This document shows positions 10,966 through 22,592 of a stretch of 64,000 nucleotides of DNA, piece by piece. The notes beneath the pieces are model-generated. The model had not been told where the DNA came from. It worked only from the letters and a program-made list of their open reading frames with translations, and did not search any database. The stretch comes from Pinus tabuliformis (taxonomy: Eukaryota; Streptophyta; Pinopsida; Pinales; Pinaceae). The number at the start of each line of letters is the position of its first letter. The first letter of the stretch is position 1. Both the position numbers and the translations under genes were made by a program. The DNA lies in assembly GCA_031772625.1 (NCBI GenBank), contig CM062820.1:318392545-318456544 (forward strand). Direction: 5' to 3'.

Positions 10966-12454
10966 CTTACAATCTTATACTGGCGTAGACTTTAACTAGT
11001 ACGCAGGCTCCTACCTGTAGAATACTACAACATTCTCTCGTTTTCCAAATCCTACTAGAAGGGAGCTACAATCCCCTTTCTAAAGATTGTTGTCCTCAAC
11101 CCTTTGTGGATCAATTTTAAAAATGTTTCAAACTGGATCCACTCCCAACAATTCTAAAATCAACTACTCAAATACTAAATCATCAAATCTACTAATCTAG
11201 CCAATGCAGTTAGATCAAACTAGATTAGAACAAATCATACCAATGCACAACCACTCATTAATATACCAAGTCAAACATTGTTACCCATCATAGAAACTAA
11301 CTGCTCCCACTGCAAACTCTAATCATGCATGCAACAAATTGTATACGCTATAGTTCTTAATCATACTTGCATATGTACACACTTCGCCTCAAGAATACCC
11401 GCGTACAGATCTCAAAATACTATTAATTGAATCTAAATCACTGTGCCACTGAATCAATCACCTAATCAAATATTGAAGCCAACATAAATCATTGAACCAA
11501 ATATAGATCATCACACAGTAGCATCATCCCTAGTCAGCATATCATTCCATAAACAATTCAACCCAACCATACTGATAAACACATATTATAATGAGAGAGG
11601 TATCATCAACAGGAAACAAAAAACATAACATAATTGATTATACATCATTAACAACTCATACTGCAAAACCCTAGTAGATTTACACAAATTTTATAAAGAA
11701 CTTTCATGTATGTACATGCGTTTCATACTTGAAAAATATGCGTTTCATATATGCGTGATTAGTTAGAAGAATATCCACATATATATGTGATTTATCAGAG
11801 GCAGACCAACGTACAAATCTGAAATCACTGAGTCATGCTTTCGCTATAACCACAAAATATACTTTGCAACCCTTACTGTCTCATATTCATGTTATAGTAT
11901 CATTAACACCACAGATCTATCACAGTTAGATATTTTCAACAAGCAAATCAAACAAGTACATATGATACCATACTTCATATTTTTCAGATCTCTATCTTTA
12001 CCTTGTTCCTTGGTGCATACCTGTTTCAAATCAAAAACTTCATAGAAAACACAAAACTTTCACACCTAATGCTTTGATCTCCATCTCCTTGTATAGCTTA
12101 GGCCTTAGCCAATAACTTAGGCCAATCCCTTAGTAATTCCGATGGTATTCTTTGATGGGATCAAATATTCATTGTCATGCTCATTACTATGGGCCAATAC
12201 CATGGTAAAGACCCCTGGTATTGACAATACCATGGTGCAGAAACTGTACGCGAATTTTCTTCACCATACCCGTGTATGTACGTGACCTTTATTCACAAGA
12301 CCTACGTATACTTTCCAAAATTCACCTTTATCATTTCTCTGTCTCTGAACTAATATTTACTTTCCTATCTCACCTGTATAATCTTCATAACCATCATGAT
12401 GACATCTTTATCAAGTAGGTTTCCATTAAGGACAACACATTATTCATAATGCCA

Positions 12455-13353
12455 ACAATCTCCCCCTTTGGACTTGATGGAAACCACTTTGGTGTTTGGT
12501 CACCACTACCTGTAGATACCTGTAAACACATCTGTAGACATACCAAGCTTCTCTCCAAACATTTTTATCCAAACACCAAGCTACTCTCCCCCTTTGACAT
12601 CAAGGGAAAAGGGTTGATCAATGTCGAATGAAGAATTTTTTCCCCCTTTATAGAGAGGATCACTATAGGTCCGATCTGTTGAATATGAACATTGACCATT
12701 CTCCCCTTGAGCATATGTTGAATCTTCTAGAATATCTTCAATGAAGTACATGTCTCTATGAATCAACCAAATATGACCTTTCCTATCATCAAGGGCTCAT
12801 GCTTACATTAATCACACAAAATAGTGGGGTTACATATTTGATTCAACATTACATTAAGTGCCCAAAATAATGGGATTACATACATAGTTGACTTGACACC
12901 AATAGTCCAAACATGACTAAGTGTTACAATGACTACATCATGGGTCTTTACATGACCTTTACATCAAGAGACAAATATGACATTTATGACCAAGATCAAA
13001 GAAATACCATGAGAGTCTTCAAAAACCATCATATACGTTTAGGATCCTGCATCATCATCATGTATCACCAACATATTGGAGAACCAATGACATCATCATA
13101 AAGCAACATAATATAGTCAACTTGTTAAGCAACATATAGTCATCATCAAAAAATTCAGTAGAAAATGTGCCATTAGTAGCATCACCAATCATAAGCATCA
13201 TTATGTAACAAGGAATTCTCAAGAAGTCATAATGTCAACAATGCACTTCTAGAAATATAGCAAATGCTCCCCCTGAACATGTGCCAACTATTCACTGTCA
13301 GGTCAGATCACATACAACTCATAAATTGGTAAAGTCAAAACAACAACAACAAC
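12455..13353 (-). other. C2 3' untranslated region with polypurine tract; RNase H missing
   Basis: On the minus strand CCAAAGGGGGAGATTGT directly precedes the LTR start TGGCATTATG, a typical Copia polypurine tract. Another purine tract lies near 13270. No RNase H motifs could be found here, so the domain expected after reverse transcriptase is absent or beyond recognition. Confidence 0.6.
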
Positions 13354-14407
13354 TCATAACCATGCATAATATTTGGTCTCGTTCCTATAAGGTAGAGTAA
13401 GTTCTTGATCACAGATCTGTATTTTGTTTTGTTTTACTGAAGGAGAATCATCATTTGAGCTAAGATTACATCCTATTACCATTGGTGTGCATATAGGATT
13501 GCAATATTCCATTCCATATTTCTTCAAAATCTTCTTGAGGTACTTGGTTTGTGAGAGAAGGATACAATTCTTTGTTTGTTGAACTTGAAGACCAAGAAAG
13601 TATTTTAGTTCACAAAGTAAGGACATTTCAAATTCTTGTTGCATAATTGAAGCAAATCCTTGACTCATAGATTCTTCATTTCTTCCAAATATGATGTCAT
13701 CTAAATAGAAAACAACTATCAAAAGTTTATTTGTATCCATCTTTATATATAGATTTCTATCTACAGACCCCTTGGTGAAGCCTTGTTGTAGAAGATATCT
13801 GTCAAGATGATAATAACATGCACGTAGGGCTTGTTTTAGCCCATATAGATCCTTCTTAAGTTTGCAAAGAAGATTTTTATCATTTCCCAAAATGAACCCT
13901 TCAAGTTGTTCAATATAAACTTCTTCTTCTAGGTCCCTGTTTAGAAATGTAGATTTAGCATCCATTTGAGATACTTTAAAGTTATGAAAGATTGAAAATG
14001 CAAGGAACATTCTTATGGCTTCAAGTCTAACTATGGGTGCAAATATTTCTTCAAATTATATTCCTTGTTGTTGAGAATAGCATTTGCATACAAGTATTGT
14101 TTTGTTTCTAATTACCTCTCCATTTTCATTCAGTTTGTTTTTTAATACCCATTTTGTCCCAATAATATTTTTATCATGAGGTACTGGTACTAATTCCCAT
14201 GTATGGTTCTTTTCTATTTGAACAATTTCTTCATTCATTTCGTTAACCCAACATTCATATTTTCTTGATTTATTTACATTTTTAGGTTTAATTGTGGATA
14301 GTAATGCTAGATAACTGGAAGTTCCAACAAAAGTTCTTCTAGTTTGTACTCCAACTTCCTTTTCACTGAGAATTTCAGATTCCAGATGATTTTTTTGAAC
14401 ATACCTT
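13354..14407 (-). pseudogene. C2 Copia reverse transcriptase, broken
   Basis: Minus-strand coding for the linker and reverse transcriptase that copies element RNA into DNA. Seen in order: a linker block GVQTRRTFVGTSSYLALLS; NEEIVQIEKNHTWELVPVP; GTKWVLKNKLNENGEV; QMDAKSTFLN with the first catalytic Asp; CKLKKDLYGLKQA; FYLDDIIF (a YLDD variant of the YVDD box); and LKYFLGLQVQ. A stop/frameshift lies near 14050, and another near 13380 shifts the frame before a block reading GTRPNIM. The domain is joined through the A insertion to integrase at 39399: ENTP-like residues on the right and SRYVQKN on the left make a continuous Copia linker. Confidence 0.85.
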
Positions 14408-15180
14408 GAAGGTGTTAGGGCCTAAATCTACCTCAGGCTGAGAAAGGCAGGTCTAGGGTAACATCAAACCACACTTAACCTGGTAGCTAGCCCTACTAGG
14501 TTGGGAGAGGGCTCTCTCCTTATCAATCTCAGGAAAATATAGCAAATAAGGCTTGAGATGACTGATATAAAGACTAATTTTAGGCTAGGTATATGCTTAG
14601 AGGAGTTTGACTGAATTTTATGTTGGTTTGTTGGATCAAATGTGAAAGGCAGTTTTGGGTCCGGGGAATGAACTCAGTCTTGCAGAGGTTTCTATGGGGT
14701 GAGGTATGCAAATGCTTTAGTACTTTAGATTAGGTGTAATGGTGAGTCTTGAGACTGGTGAGGAGTTGGAGAGGGTATGAATGTGTCATGAGTCCTCTTC
14801 AAACAGTAGAAAACATGTAAAACTAATGAAACCCTAATGTAAAGCACTGCAACATCAATGATTTCCACCTTTATACTTGATTCATTTAGTCAAGCAAAAA
14901 AGAGAGAGATAATGGCACACATAAACATATGATTACTTGAATCATAGAAGGAAAAACAATACTAAGTCACCTTGCCACAAGAATCCCACAAAATGCTGCA
15001 AACCCTGGTCTATTTCCTTGCCAAACTACAGAGATGATGTACAATAGTGCTCAAAGCATTCACAAGAGTCCAACCATTACAAATAACTGAAAAAACACAT
15101 GATATAGACCTCCAAACCACCTGTGATATCCATCAAGGGTTGAATCCATGAGTTAAGGAATTGTTTCAACAAGATCTAAA

Positions 15181-15432
15181 CTATTTTGTCTTTGAGGTTT
15201 CTACGAGTTTCCTCATTATGTAGATCTTCCGGATACATCGCATTAGGTTTATTTTTGATCGATGTTTCGAACCAGCAACCATGGTTCATCTTCAGGATGT
15301 GAAATATTATAGAAAGACTGTTCCCATTTTTCTAAATAAATAGAGATGAGATGCTAAGCTGACAGTGAATCTCTGCGTCTCTTCAAGAATGTGCGGTCAG
15401 TATTTTTCTTAGTTAGGAGCAATGTGTGTCGT
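15181..15432. other. About 250-bp insertion in A1 absent from A2 and A3
   Basis: A2 and A3 run directly from GATCTAAACTAA to an AAAAATAGGC/AAAAATACGC block. A1 has about 250 extra bases between them. ATCTAAA appears on both sides and could be a 7-bp target duplication, though a few host bases are also lost. The insert has no coding potential and contains GATCGATGTTTCGAACCAGC. It may be a small non-autonomous element; class unknown. Confidence 0.5.
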
Positions 15433-16038
15433 TCAAATCTAAAAATAGGCAGTGGAACAACATGCCTGTAAAACCTAGGAAACCGATTCATTCAACTCTA
15501 AACCACCTACAACTAATGTATCTACCTTATCAAGTCAATTTTTATCATTTTTATATCATAGTACATAGTTTTACATCATGTCATATCATGAATTTTACCA
15601 TAAGAGAGAAAAAATCAAACTTGAAGAAAACTAGGCAAAGAACGGAGTTTTTGAGCAAAATTGGCACTTTTTCGTCCTGTGCGTAGTGCCATTTTTTCTG
15701 TGCGTAGCGCTTTTTCCAAGCTGCTTTTGGAGGCCTTACCCTTCACCAAATTTGCTCCAATATGGCTTGTTAGAAAGGCCTATCTGTATAATTTCTAGGA
15801 CAAGTGTATTTTTTGAATTTGGTGTCCATTTGTCCCTCCAAAATTGCAATCTCCCAAGACTGCTTCCTGTGTGGCCAAAAAGTGGCAGAGAAGGCATTTT
15901 TGGGTGTTTTTGGCCCTTTTGGAGGTCCAAAACTTGTCAAAATTGACTAGTATTTTTTGAAAATGCATAACTTTCCATAATGAATCCAAAAATTCAAATT
16001 TTTCTTCAAAATGAGGTCCTCAAAAGCGAGCGCCAGGT

Positions 16039-16077
16039 GGCGCTACGCACCTGTTGGAAAAGCTTGTGCGTAGCGCC
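16039..16077. repeat. 12-bp stem hairpin in A LTR
   Basis: GGCGCTACGCAC (16039-16050) and its exact reverse complement GTGCGTAGCGCC (16066-16077) enclose a 15-nt loop. The same perfect stem is in A3 (38151-38162 and 38178-38189); A2 has one mismatch near 33000-33037. The right arm motif recurs nearby in degenerate form (15679, 15701, 16086). Confidence 0.8.
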
Positions 16078-16930
16078 ACTAATTTTGTGCATAGTGCCAT
16101 TTTTAGATCAAGTTTTGGAGGCCTTTCTGGTGTCCAAATTGGGTGCAAGATAGCTCTCTAGAAATCTTACCGAGTCTACTTCCCAACACAACTTGAATTT
16201 GTCAATTTGGAGATAATTTTCCCTATCAAAAGTCAAATCTCCTAAGACTGGTCAAAATGTGAAAAATGAGGTTGTCTAAAGGTAGAGTGTTGTTTCAGTC
16301 AACTTTTGAAGGTCTTCCTCAACTCCAAATTGAGCTCATGATAGCTCATTGGAAATATATTTGTATCTAGTTATCATTTCAGTCATCAAGCAAGTCATTT
16401 GGCCAACCAAGCTAGGAGAAATATTTATTTTACTAAGGTCACTTCAGAGGTGCATCAATTCTCCTGAGGCAACTGTATTTTTGATATTTCTCTAAAACCA
16501 TGACACCTGTGTAAAATGTGAAGGTGGTTTTTCTTTCTTGGCCTATTTTTGACAAAAACCTCTCTCACTTTCTCCAAATTCATCTTCTATTTCTCAGAAA
16601 CGTCATTTGAGTAAAACCTACCTCGATGTGTGGAACAGGGGATTTGTCGAAATGAAGGGAAATGAAGGGAAAAGAAGGGGATAAGGGGCTTCTAAATTCT
16701 TGAGGAAATTTTGGGAAGTAGGGAGGGATGTTAGGAAATAGGGGAAAGTGGAATTTCAAAGATTGAGTGAGGGGAAGGGGTCCAAAAGGGCTAAACACAA
16801 GCCAAGCCTAGAAAATTGTCAAATTGTAGCAAGAAACTAGGGTTTGTGGGAAAATGAGGAATTTGAGGGATATCAGTAATGGGAAGTGTTTAATAAGGTA
16901 CATTAAGGATAGGGGAAGGTGTATGAGCAT

Positions 16931-18665
16931 TGTTATCGCCCCAAGAAACTCTCCTAGGTTGTATCTCAGAGATGCTCAGGAACATTACAAACTAAACAAA
17001 AATGTTGGAAAAAGGTGGATGAATGGAAGGAATGATGCATTTTCAAGCCAGATAACCACTTCTACTATGCTTAACCCTAGACATGGGTGAACACCCCTAG
17101 ACTAAAAGGCTTTAGACCACCAATTACTCACAGTTTAAGGAATAGGTGAACATGGAGAATACTGACCACACCAACAGATGCACAGGACCCTGTGATAGCC
17201 CGCTGCAACCAGTTGAAAGGTCTATAAATCTATTTCCTAATGCATAGACAGGATGACAGCTATCTGGCATTAAAATAATAGAAACCTGCATACACACTCA
17301 ATGATACATACTAGATTCTAACACAGAGGTGGGATAACGGCCCCTCTAATGCTAAACATCAAAAGCACATGAAAAATGCATAACAGGCACAGCCTGGAAC
17401 AAAGAAGAAGTGGAAAGTGAGCAATTAACAGCAAAAGAAGCTTGCATTAGCTGAAAATGAAGACCAGACGCTGTAGGTATCACAATAGTTATAGTCTCCA
17501 GAAGTTGAACTTTACATCACAACAATATCCATCAACCCTCATTACATCTGTGTTCTGGGTATTTATAGAGTTTGTTTACAAAGATATGCTGCTAGGCTAT
17601 GCGTGGAGGGGTCATAATGAACCACCAACCACATTCACTCTCTGATGGAGTCTCTGTTATGATCTGCTAGCTTTAATGGATAGATCTGATCTTTTCTGAT
17701 ATTCTGTTGTCCTTCCTGAGCAGGTCGAATGTTGTCTGAGAGGAGCGCCATAACTGATTAATGCTTTGATCTGCTCGAGGCCGTCTTTTTTCTTCTCGGC
17801 CATCCTCTTCCTTAAATACAATTTTTGAGGATTTACTACCCAGAGTGCTGGATTCTGGCCTTCTCCCTCCTTCGAGTACACTGGACAAGCTATGGACATG
17901 GCAGTATGGCGGAGGCATGCATATGACGAGAACAACTATTGGCCGTCGGATTGCATGGAAGAACAGTTGAGATTGCATGGGGGGGAGCTATCGGGAGGAA
18001 GCGGGCGGAGACCATTGTGAACCGTCAGATCGTGGTCGGGCAGATCTGACGGCGATCAAGTGAAAAAGGTGCATGGAGATTAATGGTCGAGGAACAGTGG
18101 TTTCGCGAGCGGGTGGTATTCCCCACACTGCCTTTGGAGCTGCGGCAGTTTTCGTATGCGGGGGCACGATGCAATAAAATTGCGACGCGTGGCGGATGTG
18201 ACGGCGGGGAAACCACTTTCCCCGCTGGCTAAATCACGAGCAGCTTACAGGAGTGGGAGGCGCGATCACCATTAGATATCGCAGTGAATACAATTGACGG
18301 TGGGGAAATGAGGAGGGTTTAACGTGCGGGAAAAAAGGGCTGCGGCGAGAGGGATCATTGGATCAGGACGATCAATGGCTGTAATTGAAGAACGACGAAG
18401 GGCTGAGGAAGCGCGGAGTCGTGCAATCACAAAGGGATGTATGGGCGCGAGTTAATGGGTTAAGCGCCCGGGCTTAAGAAAAAAGGGGTTATGCAGAATT
18501 TCAAAAGAGAACAGGGAAAGCGGGGAATGAAGAGGTTCTATGGATGAAACAGAGGTAACGGGGCTAGGAGAGTATGAGGAAATTAAAGGAGGGGAAGGTG
18601 AACGACTGCTGTGAACTTCTTTTCAGCATAAACACACCACCAGACCTGAATTTGACCCTCAAACA
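16931..18665 (-). repeat. X: probable solo LTR of another family
   Basis: A 1735-bp block framed by TG and CA: TGTTATCGCCCCAAG on the left, CCTCAAACA on the right. On the minus strand it ends GGGGCGATAACA, a usual Gypsy LTR end. It is unlike A and includes a GC-richer part (about 17990-18480). No coding region is recognised. Flanks (AGCAT left, CTGAA right) do not form a TSD, and A1 does not resume after it, so X sits at a recombination seam and not in a simple insertion site. Confidence 0.5.
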
Positions 18666-19637
18666 CTGAAGGGCCTAAATCTATCTCAGGCTGAGAAAGG
18701 CAGGTCTAGGGTAACATCAAACCATGCTTAACCTGGTAGCTAGCCCTACCATGTCAGGAGAGGGCTCTCTCCTTGTCAATCTCAGGAAAATATAGCAAAT
18801 AAGGCTTGAGATGACTGATATAAAGACTAATTGTAGGCTAGGCATATGCTCAGAGGAGTTTGATTGAATTTTATGTTGGTTTGCTGGATCAAATGTGAAA
18901 GGCAGTTTTGGGTCCAGGGAATGAACTCAGTCTTGCAGAGGTTTCTGTGGGGCAAGGTAGGCAAATGCTTTAGTACTTCAGATTAGGTGTAATGGTGAGT
19001 CTTGAGACTAGTGAGGATTTGGAGAGGGTATGAATGTGTCATGAGTCCTCTTCAAACAGTAGAAAACATGTAAAACTAATGAAACCCTAAGGTAGAGCAC
19101 TGCAACATCAATGATTTCCACCTTTATAATTGATTCATTTAGTTAAGCAGAAAAGAGAGAGATAATGGCACACATAAACATATGATAACTTGAATCACTG
19201 AATGAAAAACAATAGCAAGTCACCTTGCCACAAGAATCCCACAAAATGTTGCAAACCCTAGTCTATTTCCTTGCCAAACTGCAGAGATGATGTACAATAG
19301 TGCTCAAAGCATTCACAAGAGTCCAACCATTACAAACGACTGAAAAAACAGATGATATAGACCTCAAAACCACTTGTGTTATCCATCAGGGGTCGAATCC
19401 ATGAGTTAGGAGCTGTTTCAACAAGATCTAAACTAAGAACTGAAAAATAGGCAATGGAACAGCTTGCCTCTAAAACCTAGGAAACTGATTCATTCAACTC
19501 TAAACCACCTACCACTGATGTATCTATATTATCAAGTCAATTTTTACAATTTTTACATCATAGTACATCAATTTACATCATCTCACATCATGAATTTGAC
19601 CATAAGAGAGAAAAATTCAAACTTGAAGAAAACTAGG

Positions 19638-20481
19638 TGTTATAGACATTTTTGGGCCCTACAACCCCAAGCATGAAATGTCCATAAACCAAGGGCTCCT
19701 AAGTCCCTAAAAGTGTTGTTCTAACCCCTAAAGGAACAAGGTCAAAAGATTACAGCTTCTCCCAGAAGTTCTCCATGAGAAACTGCTCAGAATTGGTCAA
19801 AACAGGATCATTGCAGCTGCTCCACTGGCTAAGTGCGTTGCATCTCACCCAAATACACTGTGAGGGTGCGTTGCATTTCAAAAGTCCCTTCTATGGGGTG
19901 CTATGGGTGAGAAATGACAAATGGCAATGTCATTCCGCGAGGTGGAGAGGCAATGGAAGCTTCCAGAATCTTCTCCTATGACACTTGCCTCACTGAATTC
20001 GACCAAGGATGAGTAAGAGGCCCTCAGTCTCCAAGTGGAAGCAAGAACTATCAGAGAGAAGACACTAATCAAATCACAAGCTGACTCATCCCCCTTACAG
20101 ATATCTATATATGGATCCCTCATCCCAGAGATCCGGAGGCTAGAATTTTGCATATTGTAAGGAATTGTTGTTGGTTTCTAGAGACAAACATCAGATTGTT
20201 GGGTGATCTAAGCTTTGTTTGAGGTGAAGAGGGGCTTCTTTGCTGGGAGGTTGATGCTGGGTCGGAACAACTGGTTGTAACTCCTCCTTGCTCTTTTCTT
20301 GTTTATCAATAAAAGCTATTTGAGTTTTCCTCCATGCTTTGGTATCATTGATGCTTGTTACATTTGTATGGTCAATTTACATCTGATCCTAGATTGTTTA
20401 TGATTATAGATCCATGTCTTTGTATAGTGCTATGCTTCTGTGATCTTACAGGTACTTTGTGAAGCTGGGCGTGCAAGGGAG
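19638..20481 (+). repeat. T2 5' LTR, truncated
   Basis: Starts TGTTATAGACATTTTTGGGC and follows the 3' LTR for 844 of about 1040 bp, stopping at GTGCAAGGGAG. The next base begins a reverse-complemented PBS and LTR end. Confidence 0.85.
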
Positions 20482-20920
20482 TCGCCATTTTGTTACAGGA
20501 AAAAGTGTCTATATAGAACTGCTCTATCCCACTAAGGTGTGACAGCTGCCTTAGAAACAAACAGAGAAAAGCTACTTATGTTTTTCCTTTATGAATTATA
20601 GATAGAGAGGAACAGAAAGACCAACCTCTGTCTTGCGCTAATCCTTTGATTCGATCCCTCTCTTCTTTGATTGTCCTCAACTACCTGCTCCCTTGCACGC
20701 CCAGCTTCACAAAGTACCTGTAAGATCACAGAAGCATAGCACTATACAAAGACATGGATCTATAATCATAAACAATCTAGGATCAGATGTAAATTGACCA
20801 TACAAATGTAACAAGCATCAATGATACAAAAGCATGGAGGAAAACTCAAATAGCTTTTATTGATAAACAAGAAAAGAGCTAGGAGGAGTTACAACCAGTT
20901 GTTCCGACCCAGCATCAACC
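20482..20920 (-). repeat. Inverted LTR end plus PBS stub in T2 (fold-back)
   Basis: TCGCCATTTTGTTACAGG is the reverse complement of the LTR/PBS junction (TGTAACA followed by AAAATGGCGA). Reverse-complemented LTR then continues until GCATCAACC at 20920. As a result 20249-20481 and 20688-20920 are 233-bp inverted arms differing at only about three positions, with a 206-nt loop holding the LTR end and PBS. The segment then joins protease coding sequence directly. Confidence 0.9.
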
Positions 20921-21304
20921 TAAGCGCTTGGTTCGCCATCGCTTTTGCCTGAGATGAGAAATCTAACAGGTTTTGATAAAGGAACCAGTCGACCGTTAGG
21001 GATCCTTCCCAATGTGCCCATAATGTTGAGAGGGAAAACCGTTTACATGAACGTAATGGTAGTTCAAGGACCCCTGGATTACAATCTACTCCTTGGACGA
21101 AACTATATTTATTGCATGAGAGCTATTGTCTCATCACTCTTTAGAGTGATGTGTTTTCCGCACGAAGGAATAGTGGTCAAGCTCATAGACCAGCTTTCAT
21201 TTCCCGGATCACACATAGCAAATAGTAATATACCATCCCTGAATGGTCTTTTCACGCAAGAAATGTCTCAACCACCAGTCCGTCCACCCGATGAGCGCGA
21301 GTGA
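20921..21304 (+). pseudogene. T2 retropepsin fragment
   Basis: Encodes the C-terminal part of the same aspartic protease as T1: ALGSPSLLPEMRNLTGFDK-like start, then GPLDYNLLLGRNYIY and VDQLSF-like residues, ending at TGA near 21302. The protease would mature gag and pol proteins in a virus-like particle. The active-site segment (DEGA in T1) lies upstream of the break and is missing here, so the fragment cannot be catalytic. It is joined directly to the inverted LTR segment at 20920. About 88 percent of residues match T1 by eye. Confidence 0.85.
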
Positions 21305-21530
21305 TTCGAGGGACATGACTGAAACCCAGGGGGCATGCACCCTGCTCTGCTTCGGCAGGAAAACCTCGGATATAGGGTAGGTTTCCGCAAGAGTATATGA
21401 CCTCCGTACTCCCGTCCATGATTGGAAGAGGGAGTTGGACTGGAATAAGATCCTCTTGTCAAAGTTATATGAGTTAGTGGGCATCGCCACTCACCTTTGT
21501 TTATCTCAGTAGACATCGCCGAAGAGGTGT

Positions 21531-22571
21531 TGTTATAGAAATTTTTGTGCCTTACAACTCTAAGCATGAAATGTCCATAAACCAAGGGCTCCTAAGTCCC
21601 TAAAAGTGTTGTTCCAACCCCTAAAGGAACAAGGTCAACAAATTACAGCTTCTCCCAGAAGTTCTCCACCAGAAACTGCTCAGAATAAGTCAAATCAGGA
21701 TCATTTCAGCTGCTCCACTAGCCAAGTGCGTTGCATAGCACCTAAATCCACTAGCTAGGTGTGTTGCAACGCACCTAAATGCACTACCAGGGTGCGTTGA
21801 GCAGGAAATGACAAATGGCAGTGTCATTTCGCGAGGTGGAGAGACAATGGAAGCTTCCAGAATCTTCTCCAATGACACTTGCCTCACTGAATTCGACCAA
21901 GGATGAGTAAGAGGCTTTCAGTCTCCAAGTGGAAGCAAGAACTGACAGAGAGAAGCCACTAATCAAATCATGAGCTGACTCATCCTCCTTGCATACATCT
22001 ATATATGGATCCCTCATCCCAGAGATCCAGAGGCTGGAATTTTGCACATTGTAAGGAATTGCTGTTGGTTTTGAGATACATATCAGAGAATTGGGTGATC
22101 TATACTTTGTTGGGGTTGAAGAAGGGACTTCTTTGCTGGGAGGTTGATGCTGGGTCAGGAATCATCGGTTGTAACTCCTCCTGGATCTTCTTGTATATCA
22201 ATAAAAACTATTTGAGTTTCTTCTCCATGCTTTTGTATCATTGATGCTTGTTACATTTGTATGGTTAACTTAAAACTGATCCTAAGTTATTTATGAATAT
22301 AAATCCATGTCTTTGTATAGTTTCCTTCTTCTGTGATCTTACAGGTACTTGGTGAAGCTGGGCAAGTAAGGGAGCAGGTAGCTGGAAGCTGTCAAAGAGG
22401 AGAGAGATTGGATCGAAGGACTAGCGCAAGACACAGGTTGGTTCATCCTATTCCTCTTTGTTTATAGTTCATAAAGAAGATACAAAAGTAGTTTTCTCTG
22501 TTTGTTTCTAAGGTAGCTATCACACCTTAGTGGGATAGAGCAGTTCTAAATAGACACTTTTCCCGATAACA
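21531..22571 (+). repeat. T1 5' LTR
   Basis: TGTTATAGAA at the left and CGATAACA at the right, 1041 bp. The 22-bp palindrome of the 3' LTR (28500-28521) has one C-to-T change here (21756-21777). The minus-strand frame of about 87 codons at 21784-22047 recurs in all T LTRs but is not judged a gene. Confidence 0.92.
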
Positions 22572-22574
22572 AAA

Positions 22575-22592
22575 TGGCGACTCCGCTGGGGA
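22575..22592 (+). other. T1 primer-binding site
   Basis: TGGCGACTCCGCTGGGGA starts three bases after the LTR end. This form of PBS is seen in Tat/Ogre-lineage Gypsy elements (I recall a tRNA-Arg match for Ogre, not checked). Confidence 0.8.

Larger units (their letters stand above)
7854..12454 (-). repeat. 3' LTR of C2, interrupted by TRIM
   Basis: Matches the LTR at 55235-57090 throughout, for example TCAATATTTTACACACTTCA at 7858 and 55267, and again after the insert from 10966. The LTR part totals about 1.8 kb. Compared with the right copy it lacks the first 28 bases on plus, including the G tract, so its U5 tip is truncated at the junction with C1. The right edge ends CATAATGCCA, followed by the polypurine tract. 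The 2.8-kb interruption is the TRIM at 8178-10965. Confidence 0.85.
14413..16930 (-). repeat. A1: partial LTR of A
   Basis: Starts TGTTAGGGCCTAAATCTACC on plus and follows A3 closely to GTATGAGCAT at 16930. It then stops about 360 bp short of the full LTR where X begins. It carries a private insertion near 15181-15432 and the 12-bp-stem hairpin at 16039-16077. Confidence 0.8.

Noticed and set aside
17673-18216. Several frames in the GC-richer part of X, possible host gene
   Set aside because: Short, overlapping, without recognisable domains; X has LTR-like TG..CA ends.
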